Assembly (NCBI GenBank): GCA_964625865.1
Contig: CAZVEV010000079.1
Coordinates: 1-21,052, forward strand
Direction of reading: 5' to 3'
Length of the DNA stretch: 21,052 bases
DNA from: CAZVEV01 sp964625865
GTDB lineage: Bacteria; Planctomycetota; Phycisphaerae; SM23-33
The notes under the pieces are model-generated. The model did not search any database, was not told the DNA's origin, and worked only from the letters and a program-made list of their open reading frames with translations. A program made the position numbers and the translations under genes. Below, in pieces: positions 14,738-21,052 of the stretch. How positions within the stretch are numbered: position 1 is the first letter of the stretch; every line of letters begins with the position of its first letter.

Positions 14738-16564
14738 TCACCGCGGCCCTGCTGTGCGAATGTCGTACATCCGCTCGCCGATCCTGCGCGCCGCGGCGAC
14801 GATCTCCGCCTGCGGCGTGTCGCAGACGTCGACGAAGCCGACCTGGTAGTTCTCGCCGTCGCTGCGCCCCGTGATGCTCTGGTCGCGGTACTGGAACCAG
14901 TGCGTCCCGACGATGTGCGGGTGCTTCAGCGCCTGGGTGACATAGTGGGCGTAGGCATGAGCGCGCTGGGCCTGGCCGGCCACGCCGCGAAGGCCCGGAT
15001 GGAGCATGCCCCGGTCCAGCGCGCCGAAGTGGAACTCGCCGATGATCAGCGGCACGTCGACGCCATCGAGCATGCGGATATCCGACGGCGAGAAGCGATA
15101 GCGGTTGATGCCCACCACGTCGCAATACTTCGCGGCGGCGGCCACCAGGTGCGGGCGGCTGCCGTGCGGCTCGTCATGGCCGTGCAGACGGCTGCCGAGA
15201 TACAGCTTGTTCGGCGCCGCCCGCCGGACCTCCTCGCGCACGGTCCGATAGTAGACCTCGGCGTCCATCCCGCGACGCCAGGGTAGTTCGTTGTCCACGA
15301 AGTAGCCGATGCACCACGGATCGTCACTGGTCGTGCCCTTCTCCCGGGCCAGCCGCTTCCGCACCGCCTGGCGCAGCGTGTCCGGATTGCGAATAAGCTC
15401 CGCGAGCCCATCGTTGCCCCAACCGTAGTGGACCGCCACCACGTACGGCTGCTTGACCGTGGTGTAGGCCTTCGCGTCCGACCAGTTGCCCACCGTGTTC
15501 ATGCCCCAACTCCGCAGGCGGCGACGGGAAAGCTCGGCGGCGGCGTCCTCCCAGCCCGGACCGTACTTTGCACGCTGGTTGGCCTTGGCGAAGTCGACTC
15601 GCCCTCTCGAGTGGAAGCCATCGGGCAGCGTCTCGTAGTAGTTCTTACGTCCGGCCGTCCGCGTGGCGGCGTCAAAGCGGACGCAGTCGATCCCGTGCGA
15701 CCAGAAGAGGCAGCCGGCCGGATCGACCAGCCACCACTTGCCCCCGTGCTTGGCCGTGCGGAAGTGGCCGGTGGCCTTCAGTTTCGGCCCCTTGAGCCAA
15801 CCGCCGTACGTGCTCCGGTTCGCGGGGCCCGGGTGCTTGGCCAGGTCGGCGGCCTCTTCGGCGGCCCGTCGCTTGAGGTCCGCTGTCGACCGGACCTTTC
15901 CGGGCCAGTCGCCATGTTTGAACTGGCCGAACCGGTCGACGAACGGGAAGAAGGTCTTCTCGGCCTGCGGCGAAAGCGGCCCGTATCTGCCGACCGCCCG
16001 GATCGCCTTGATCCTGATCGTCTGGCCCACCGACACACCGTCCAGGTCGCGAATCGTGATCGTCCTGACCGCACGCGGGTCGAACTTCACCCAATGCCCC
16101 ACATGCCCCCCCGGCACGCCCCGCATCCCCGCAAACTGCTTCGCGCGACGGTCCGTCAACTCGCTGCGCAGCACGTGGATGATCATCGTCTCGGTCTTCC
16201 CCGCCGCCACGTGCAGAAAGCTGTTGGTCCACGACCGCCCGTTCAGGTCACCGATAAGCGTCACCGGCCTGGTCCCGGTATTCTGCACGTCGATCGCCAC
16301 GGCCACGTAGCGCTGCACGTTCCACGCGCCCTTCGGCGCCGCAAGCGTGACACCCGTCCCGGGCTTCGGGAACCGCACCGTCAGCCCGTCACCTTCCGTC
16401 ACCCCAGCCCCGAGCGCCTTGACTCGCGCCGTCTTCGTCGCGAAGTCCACCAGGACTTCGCTCGCCGCGTCGGCCCCGCAGAATCGCCCCTCGGCAGCCC
16501 GCGCCCCCTGAACGACGGTCAGTGCCACCAGCACATACCCAATTGTCGTCGGTATCCTGTTCAC
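14738..16564 (-). CDS. Secreted GH50 (beta-agarase-like) glycoside hydrolase
   Basis: This 608-residue protein has a signal peptide (cut near residue 24), an N-terminal beta-rich domain (about 30-195) that resembles the non-catalytic domain of agarases, and a GH50-like catalytic barrel. Typical blocks are FVDRFGQFKHGDWPGKV (208-224), GGKWWLVDPAGCLFWSHGID (274-293) and RSWGMNTVGNWSD (351-363). The predicted acid/base is E426 (YFVDNELPW) and the nucleophile E510 (IIGEFHFG), as in clan GH-A. It probably cleaves agarose-type or related beta-galactans; other galactosidic substrates are possible. The start is GTG 16564 with GGGAG 6 bases upstream. It lies between the Ser-type sulfatase (separated by a large palindrome) and the HzsA-like gene, all on the minus strand. 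Confidence 0.87.
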   Translation of the reverse strand: MNRIPTTIGYVLVALTVVQGARAAEGRFCGADAASEVLVDFATKTARVKALGAGVTEGDGLTVRFPKPGTGVTLAAPKGAWNVQRYVAVAIDVQNTGTRPVTLIGDLNGRSWTNSFLHVAAGKTETMIIHVLRSELTDRRAKQFAGMRGVPGGHVGHWVKFDPRAVRTITIRDLDGVSVGQTIRIKAIRAVGRYGPLSPQAEKTFFPFVDRFGQFKHGDWPGKVRSTADLKRRAAEEAADLAKHPGPANRSTYGGWLKGPKLKATGHFRTAKHGGKWWLVDPAGCLFWSHGIDCVRFDAATRTAGRKNYYETLPDGFHSRGRVDFAKANQRAKYGPGWEDAAAELSRRRLRSWGMNTVGNWSDAKAYTTVKQPYVVAVHYGWGNDGLAELIRNPDTLRQAVRKRLAREKGTTSDDPWCIGYFVDNELPWRRGMDAEVYYRTVREEVRRAAPNKLYLGSRLHGHDEPHGSRPHLVAAAAKYCDVVGINRYRFSPSDIRMLDGVDVPLIIGEFHFGALDRGMLHPGLRGVAGQAQRAHAYAHYVTQALKHPHIVGTHWFQYRDQSITGRSDGENYQVGFVDVCDTPQAEIVAAARRIGERMYDIRTAGPR

Positions 16565-16592
16565 ATCATCTCCCGGGCCAACCCCATCCGGT

Positions 16593-16699
16593 CGGGTGCC
16601 GTGGGCTGCGGCGCAGCCGCAACCACGCGGCCTCGAATGGCAGTAACGTGGTTGCTCCGCTTCGCTGCGCAGCCCACGGCACCCGAGCGCTGCGCAGCG
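16593..16699. repeat. Large palindromic element between sulfatase and GH50 genes
   Basis: Perfect 18-base arms, CGGGTGCCGTGGGCTGCG (16593-16610) and its complement (16668-16685), enclose a second pair, GCAACCACG (16619-16627) with CGTGGTTGC (16647-16655). A 12-base perfect palindrome, CGCTGCGCAGCG (16688-16699), follows. The whole could fold into a long hairpin or cruciform. It fills most of the 175 bases between the two genes and begins 29 bases upstream of the GH50 start, so it may reduce read-through into GH50. It is probably a non-coding mobile (MITE/REP-like) element. Confidence 0.65.
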
Positions 16700-16739
16700 T
16701 GCGGCACCCTCCTGAGACTGCCGGTTTCGCGGTTCACTC

Positions 16740-18059
16740 TCATCCGACCGGGAACTTCGGTACCACGACGGGGGTGACGGCTTCTTTGAGGATCTCGGCG
16801 TCGGGGCGCTTCTCGCTGTCGCTGCGGATGATCAGGTGCTTTCCGCCCGTGCCGAAGAACAGGTAATCGTGCTCCGCCTGCTTGCCGCGCCCCAGCAGCG
16901 TCGGGACCATCGAGATCCCGTCGATGGGCGCCGGCGGCTTGATGCCGGCCAGTTCGGCAAAGGTGGGCATGATGTCCCAGAAGGCCGACAGGTGCCCGCT
17001 CGTGCGCCCCGGCGCGATCGTGCCGGGCCAGTACGCCACGGTCGGCACGCGGACGCCGCCGACTTCGTAGCGTCCCTTCTTGCCCGGAAGCCCCCCGCTG
17101 CCGTTGAATCGCCCGGTCAGGGCCGGGCCGTTGTCGCTGGTGAAGATCACCAGCGTGTTCCTGTCGATCCCGTGGGTCTTGAGGCGCTTGACGATCCGCC
17201 CGACGTCGCGGTCCATCCGCGAGATCATCGACGCGTAGGTCTTGTCCCGCTTGGACCAGTCGGTCGACTCGGTGTAGGGCTCGAGCTTGGGCACGACGAT
17301 GTCCGAATGCGGGATGGTGTAGGGCACGTAGAGGAAGAAGGGACCGTCCTTGGCCGCGTCGATGAAGGCGAGGGCCTTTTCCGTGATCAGGTCGTGCGTG
17401 TAATGCTTGCGGGTCTTCCGATTGTCCTTGAGAGGCACTTCCTCCAGGCGTTTGCCCTCGGTCTTGGCGCCGACCAGCCCCGTGCGATCGTAGCGGTACA
17501 GGCGGTCGGGGTAGTACTTGTGGCAGTACGTCTGGTTGGGCTCGCCGAAGTAGTAGTCCCATCCGTGCTTGTAGATCGCCCCGCCGCCGTCGGCGTTCTT
17601 GGACTTGGTCGCACAGCCGACGAAGCGATCGCCCAGCGCCCACTTGCCCGTCATCGCCGTGGTATAGCCGGCCGCCTTGAGCACCGTCGCGACGGTGGTG
17701 TCGGCCTCGGTCAGTTCCGGATGGTTGCCCCCCCCGCCGTTCTTGCGGCACCGCCCGTGCCCCATGTGGAGGCCCGTCATGAGCGTGCAGCGGGCCGGCA
17801 GGGAGACGGGGCACCCGGCGTGGAATCGCGTCAGGCGCAGACCCTGCTTGGCCATCGCGTCGATCTCGGGCGTCCGGATGAGCTTCTGGCCGAAGCAGCC
17901 GAGTTCACCGTAGCCCAGATCGTCGGCCATGATGAAGATCAGGTTCGGGCGCTTGGCCTCGGTGCGAGCCGCCCGTGCCGTTCCGCCCGCGGCCGCCGCC
18001 GCAACGCCCACCCCCGCCGCCTTGATAAACCCGCGCCGCGTCAGCCCTGTCGTTCGCAT
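16740..18059 (-). CDS. Tat-exported Ser-type sulfatase with short C-terminus
   Basis: This 439-residue protein has a twin-arginine signal (LTRRGFIKAAG, R8-R9). Sulfatase core motifs are ADDLGYGE with D46-D47, PYTIPHS with H251, TSDNGP with D309-N310, and GKKGRYEVGGVRVP (326-339). The maturation signature is SLPAR (86-90), so the formylglycine precursor is serine (codon 17802-17804) and not cysteine. Ser-type sulfatases are matured by radical-SAM anSME enzymes. GKWALG (139-144) replaces the usual GKWHLG. After DYLFFGTGGKHLII the protein ends quickly, without the usual WK...LYDL..DP tail, and a palindrome begins about 40 bases on. The start is ATG 18059 with AGGAG 8 bases upstream. It is probably a polysaccharide sulfatase; activity is uncertain because of the tail. 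Confidence 0.87.
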   Translation of the reverse strand: MRTTGLTRRGFIKAAGVGVAAAAAGGTARAARTEAKRPNLIFIMADDLGYGELGCFGQKLIRTPEIDAMAKQGLRLTRFHAGCPVSLPARCTLMTGLHMGHGRCRKNGGGGNHPELTEADTTVATVLKAAGYTTAMTGKWALGDRFVGCATKSKNADGGGAIYKHGWDYYFGEPNQTYCHKYYPDRLYRYDRTGLVGAKTEGKRLEEVPLKDNRKTRKHYTHDLITEKALAFIDAAKDGPFFLYVPYTIPHSDIVVPKLEPYTESTDWSKRDKTYASMISRMDRDVGRIVKRLKTHGIDRNTLVIFTSDNGPALTGRFNGSGGLPGKKGRYEVGGVRVPTVAYWPGTIAPGRTSGHLSAFWDIMPTFAELAGIKPPAPIDGISMVPTLLGRGKQAEHDYLFFGTGGKHLIIRSDSEKRPDAEILKEAVTPVVVPKFPVG

Positions 18060-18171
18060 GTCCGTTTCTCCTGGTGGTTTCGTGCCGCGCTCGACTCGGC
18101 CCGACCGGGCCGGTAGCATACAGCCGAAGCGACCCTATAGAAACACCGCAGCCGGAATGGAGTAACGCAGG

Positions 18172-20442
18172 ATGTCCCGACTGACCGCGGCATTGGGGGC
18201 GACGGTGATCGCCGTTCTGGCGGCCGGGCCGGTCCTCGCGCAGGAACCGAAAACCGCGGGGAGAGGCAGTTACGCGCTGTCGCCGCCGGCCGGAATGAAG
18301 CTGCCCCCCCGGACGATCTACGCCACGGACAAGGTGACCGGCAAAATGCCGACCAACGACTGGTGGAGTTCGCTGGCGTGGGAGAAGTTCTCGTCGAATC
18401 ACTTCGCCCATCCGCTGGCGATGCGGGCGGCGGCCGACGGACTGCGGGTCTGGTATCCGGGCCCGTCGATTCACGTCGAGGCCAGGCACATCGTGACCGG
18501 GATAGGGAATGACCTTGTGCTCGGGCACTCGGGCGTCAAGGCCTTCGGCGACGCCCGGGTGGACGGTTTCGACGACTGGTTCGCCCACGTGCTGTTCGCG
18601 GGCGGCAAGCGGACGATGCGCCTGAGCTACGGGCACGGCTCGCCGTTCGTCTACGCCACGTACGCCGGCGGCGGCGCGGAGGTGCGATTCGGCGGGGCGG
18701 TGAAGGTCTGGTCCGGCGGGGCCGCCGACGCCACGCTGGGCGTGACCGTCGCGGGGCGCCACTACGGCCTGTTCGGCCCGGCCGGGTCGACCTGGAGCGG
18801 GACCGGCGGACGGACGTTCGTCAACGACCCGCGCGGCAAGACGCATTTCTCGCTGGCCGTCCTACCGGACAGCCAGCCGGCCACGCTGAAGCTCTTCCAG
18901 CGCTGCGCCCACAACCACGTCACCGACACGCGCGTCGCGTGGAAGGTCGTTCCCGCTCGCGGCACGGTCGAGACGACGTTTGCCTTCACCACCGCCGCAC
19001 GCGAGCCCGGCGGGCGCGGGACGCTGTTTGCCCTCTATCCGCACCAGTGGGCAACGACAACGACCAAGCTGCTGGACCACACCTACGCGTCGGTCCGCGG
19101 GCCGATGAAACTCGGCGCCGGGAGCCGCTTCGTGACCGCCATGCGATTCCCCGGCGTGCTGCCCGCCCTGCCGAACACCGGCCGGTATGACCGCGCCCGT
19201 CTGGTCAAGTACCTCGCCGAGGCGGCAACGAAGAAGATCAAGGACCCGGAGGACACGTACTGGCAGGGCAAGGCGATGGGAACACTGGCCAGCCTGATCC
19301 CCATTGCCGCCCAGGCCGGCCGAAAGGACCTCGCCGCCCAGTGGCGCCAGACGCTCAAGTCCCGCCTGGGCGACTGGCTGACCGCGCCGGGCCATCGGCG
19401 CAAGGCGTCGCGGTACTTCCACTACGACAGGGTCTGGGGCACGCTGATCGGCCAGCGCCCGAGCTACGGGTCGGCCGATCAACTGAACGACCACCACTTC
19501 CATTACGGCTACTTCATCCGCGCCGCGGCGGAGATCGCCCGCACGGACAAGGCCTGGGCGGCGGACCGCGAGTGGGGCGCGATGGTCAAGCTGCTGATCC
19601 GCGATATCGCGAGCCCGGCGGCAGATGACACGCTGTTCCCCCGCCTTCGCTGCTTCGACCCGTACGCGGGCCATTCCTGGGCGGCCGGGCATGCGAAGTT
19701 CGGCGACGGGAACAACCAGGAATCGTGCTCCGAGGCGATGAACGCGTGGACGGGCGTCGTCCTGTGGGGGCTGGCCACCGGCGACGAGACGCTGCGCGAC
19801 CTGGGAATATACCTCTACACCACCGAGCTTCATGCCATCAACGCCTACTGGTTCGACGTCACGGACACGCTGTTTCCGCCCCGCTACGCTCGCTCGTGCG
19901 CGGCGCTGGTCTGGGGGGGCAAGACGGACTACGCCACGTGGTTCAGCGGCGAACCGGAGCACGTCCACGGCATCATCATGCTGCCGATCCAGTCCGGCTC
20001 GCTGTACCTGGGGCTGTACCCGAAGTACGTCCGCCGCAACCTGGCCGACCTGGCCAGGCTCCGCGGCTCGATGGAGTGGAAGCACTGGCACGAGACGCTG
20101 TGGATGTACGAAGCGCTGGCCGATGCGGACAAGGCGATGGGGCGATTCAACGCCGGGGCCGCCAAGCTGGACGCCCATAAGCGGCCGCTGGCGTATCACT
20201 GGATCGCCACCCTCGAGGCCCTCGGCTGCGTGGACCGCACCATCACCGCCGACTGGCCTTCGGCGATGGCGTTTGTGCGGCGTGGCGACCGCGAAAGGGG
20301 GACAGGCACCGAAGACAGAGCCCGTCCCCGTTTCGCTCGCACGTACGCGGCGTACAACGCGGGGGGCAAGGCGATCACCGTCCGCTTTTCCGACGGGACG
20401 GTCCTGCCGGTCCCGCCGAGACGTTTCGCGATGAGACCATAG
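18172..20442 (+). CDS. Secreted GH81 endo-beta-1,3-glucanase (laminarinase)
   Basis: This 756-residue protein has a signal peptide ending near AQ (23-24). GH81 hallmarks are clear: TNDWWSSL (61-68) near the N-terminus, LNDHHFHYGYF with D440 and H443-family residues, and GDGNNQESCSEAMNAW with E517 and E521, the acidic residues conserved at the inverting active site. It should hydrolyse internal beta-1,3-glucan bonds of laminarin, curdlan or similar glucans outside the cytoplasm. ATG 18172 has GGAG 9 bases upstream. It is divergent from the Ser-type sulfatase, with a 112-base shared region. Near the C-terminus, residues about 707-722 (RERGTGTEDRARP) are encoded by a palindromic repeat, which looks like an insertion between the last helices and a short beta-rich tail. 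Confidence 0.92.
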   Translation: MSRLTAALGATVIAVLAAGPVLAQEPKTAGRGSYALSPPAGMKLPPRTIYATDKVTGKMPTNDWWSSLAWEKFSSNHFAHPLAMRAAADGLRVWYPGPSIHVEARHIVTGIGNDLVLGHSGVKAFGDARVDGFDDWFAHVLFAGGKRTMRLSYGHGSPFVYATYAGGGAEVRFGGAVKVWSGGAADATLGVTVAGRHYGLFGPAGSTWSGTGGRTFVNDPRGKTHFSLAVLPDSQPATLKLFQRCAHNHVTDTRVAWKVVPARGTVETTFAFTTAAREPGGRGTLFALYPHQWATTTTKLLDHTYASVRGPMKLGAGSRFVTAMRFPGVLPALPNTGRYDRARLVKYLAEAATKKIKDPEDTYWQGKAMGTLASLIPIAAQAGRKDLAAQWRQTLKSRLGDWLTAPGHRRKASRYFHYDRVWGTLIGQRPSYGSADQLNDHHFHYGYFIRAAAEIARTDKAWAADREWGAMVKLLIRDIASPAADDTLFPRLRCFDPYAGHSWAAGHAKFGDGNNQESCSEAMNAWTGVVLWGLATGDETLRDLGIYLYTTELHAINAYWFDVTDTLFPPRYARSCAALVWGGKTDYATWFSGEPEHVHGIIMLPIQSGSLYLGLYPKYVRRNLADLARLRGSMEWKHWHETLWMYEALADADKAMGRFNAGAAKLDAHKRPLAYHWIATLEALGCVDRTITADWPSAMAFVRRGDRERGTGTEDRARPRFARTYAAYNAGGKAITVRFSDGTVLPVPPRRFAMRP
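20291..20336. repeat. Palindromic repeat, family A copy 2, inside the GH81 coding region
   Basis: GCGAAAGGGGGAC (20291-20303) pairs with GTCCCCGTTTCGC (20324-20336) at 12 of 13 positions. The segment shares GGGGGaCAGGCACC and GAGCCxGTCCCC with the copy at 10396-10444 read on the opposite strand. It is read through in frame by the GH81 gene. The hairpin shape together with the shared sequence is the evidence for a common family. Confidence 0.6.
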
Positions 20443-20506
20443 CCGGCAGGGCCGCGACTGACGGGGCGGACCGACCACGGAATCTTCGATTATTTTCAGT
20501 TTTTCC

Positions 20507-20535
20507 TTGCGTTGGCCGGCTGGGGACGTGATAAT
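20507..20535 (+). promoter_or_regulatory. Predicted sigma70-type promoter of the last gene
   Basis: TTGCGT (20507-20512) and GATAAT (20530-20535) are separated by 17 bases and lie in an AT-rich patch (20485-20560) that contrasts with the GC-rich surroundings. Transcription would start near 20542, about 285 bases before the ATG. From 20443 to 20506 I see no terminator for the GH81 gene and no other feature. Confidence 0.55.
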
Positions 20536-20541
20536 ATTCTC

Positions 20542-20825
20542 AGAAGTGATTTAATCTGTCACGGATGATGGGAAGTACGTTCGGCGTGAGTCCGCCGAAC
20601 CATGTTGTATGGTGAGGGCAAGGGCAAGTCAGCCGTCCGCCTTTGCTTCAGGTTGTGGACAATGAGTATTCGGGCAGTGTGACCGTATCCGCCGGGGCAA
20701 GGGTTCCGTGCGCGACACCGTAGTGTGGTCTTTCTGTCCGGACACAGGCGAAAAGGCATCTAGACAGATGGAGTAAACATCTGACCGTCCCGCGCGGTGC
20801 GCGGGCATTGTGAAGGAGACGAATC
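20542..20825 (+). promoter_or_regulatory. Long structured 5' leader, candidate cis-regulatory RNA of unknown class
   Basis: Between the predicted promoter and the last gene there is no credible coding frame but several hairpins. These are GTTCGGCG/CGCCGAAC (20579-20600, 6-base loop), GCAAGGGC with GCCTTTGC by one wobble pair (about 20617-20646), TGTCCGGACA (self-complementary, about 20735-20744), CAGATG/CATCTG (20765-20783) and CCCGCGC-GGT-GCGCGGG (20789-20805). The last ends 20 bases before ATG 20826 and 7 bases before the ribosome site AAGGAG (20813-20818). The structure could control translation or stabilise the message. I could not match it to a riboswitch family that I know. Confidence 0.45.
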
Positions 20826-21052
20826 ATGCGACAGTATCTGATTTCATGTCTCGGAGTTATCCTCGTGATCTCCTCGGCCAGCGCGGCGCCCATTACGTAT
20901 TCGGGCCAGTTGGGCACGGACTTCCTGACGGGCAACGCCTCGGGAAGTGACGGCCTGCTGGACGGCGTGGGCACGTGGGTGAACCTGGGAAGCGGGACGG
21001 TACGATCCGATTACATTGTTTACGGATCAGTCCATGGACATGGTTTACACCT
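20826..21052 (+). CDS. Secreted protein of unknown function (partial, runs off the right edge)
   Basis: ATG 20826 is preceded by AAGGAG at a spacing of 7. The first 21 residues (MRQYLISCLGVILVISSASA) are a clear Sec signal peptide with cleavage near APITYSG. The visible mature part is Gly-, Ser- and Thr-rich with alternating small and hydrophobic residues, as in surface beta-rich proteins. The style fits PEP-CTERM-type exported proteins of Planctomycetes, but the C-terminal sorting signal would lie beyond the window, so this is inference. The final 45 bases are less GC-rich at third codon positions than the rest, and another frame is also open there, so a sequencing frameshift near 21000 cannot be excluded. 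Confidence 0.65.
   Translation, partial: MRQYLISCLGVILVISSASAAPITYSGQLGTDFLTGNASGSDGLLDGVGTWVNLGSGTVRSDYIVYGSVHGHGLH

Noticed and set aside
17811..17813. Cys83 as the formylglycine precursor of the second sulfatase
   Set aside because: The required arginine is four residues after Ser86, not after Cys83, so only the serine fits the signature.
18862..20478. 538-codon minus-strand frame opposite the GH81 gene
   Set aside because: It is a shadow of a confident GH81 gene, rich in Arg, Gly and Val without motifs.
20602..20682. Short upstream frame (MLYGEGKGKS...) in the leader of the last gene
   Set aside because: It has no ribosome site and the first codons overlap a hairpin; it may be chance.
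20605..20750. Cyclic-di-GMP (GEMM) riboswitch in the leader
   Set aside because: The GGGCAAG stretch is suggestive, but the ACGCAAAGC block and the closing receptor element are missing.
1..21052. CRISPR arrays, tRNA or rRNA genes, complete insertion sequences
   Set aside because: No regular direct repeats, cloverleaf sequences, rRNA segments or transposase frames were seen on either strand.

Overview
The window looks like a piece of a GC-rich Planctomycetota genome, probably Phycisphaerae or a near relative. The evidence is the density of Tat-exported sulfatases and Gfo/Idh/MocA oxidoreductases, a large secreted protein that resembles the hydrazine synthase alpha subunit (HzsA) and carries CxxCH motifs, polysaccharide hydrolases, and many intergenic palindromes. 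The lineage is inferred from gene content only. A run of ten Ns at 13338-13347 shows that this is a draft, scaffolded assembly, possibly a metagenome bin.

Region 1 (1-4444, minus strand) is a compact operon that I recognise as the Ebo cluster. It encodes a TatD-like hydrolase (eboB), a UbiA prenyltransferase (eboC), an alkaline-phosphatase-fold protein (eboF) and a 3-dehydroquinate-synthase-like cyclase (eboD), in that transcription order, from a plausible sigma70-type promoter at 4489-4517. Another reading frame may begin at 75 and run off the left edge. In cyanobacteria such clusters are tied to moving a secondary-metabolite precursor to the periplasm; the product is not known for most lineages.

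Region 2 (4624-7167, plus strand) is one divergently transcribed gene for an 847-residue protein. It has a RelA/SpoT-type nucleotide synthetase domain with intact catalytic motifs, a TPR-like helical middle, a SLOG/LSDAT Rossmann-like domain and a C-terminal RyR domain. It joins a nucleotide-signal maker to likely nucleotide sensors in one chain and is the best candidate here for a little-described signalling or defence system. A strong GC-rich hairpin lies between it and the convergent sulfatase gene.

Region 3 (7293-20442) is a polysaccharide-degradation neighbourhood. It contains a Cys-type sulfatase, a Tat-exported Gfo/Idh/MocA oxidoreductase, an SGNH/GDSL esterase, the HzsA-like protein (split by the N-run), a GH50 agarase-like enzyme, a Ser-type sulfatase with a short C-terminus, and a GH81 endo-beta-1,3-glucanase. 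All are predicted to be exported. Together they suggest periplasmic or extracellular breakdown of sulfated galactans and laminarin-like glucans. Palindromic repeats sit at 10396-10575 and 16593-16699, and one repeat family also has a copy inside the GH81 reading frame at 20291-20336.

Region 4 (20443-21052) has no gene for 383 bases. It holds a good promoter (20507-20535) and a leader of about 285 nt with several perfect hairpins, followed by the start of a secreted protein that runs off the right edge. No tRNA, rRNA, CRISPR array or complete transposase gene was seen.
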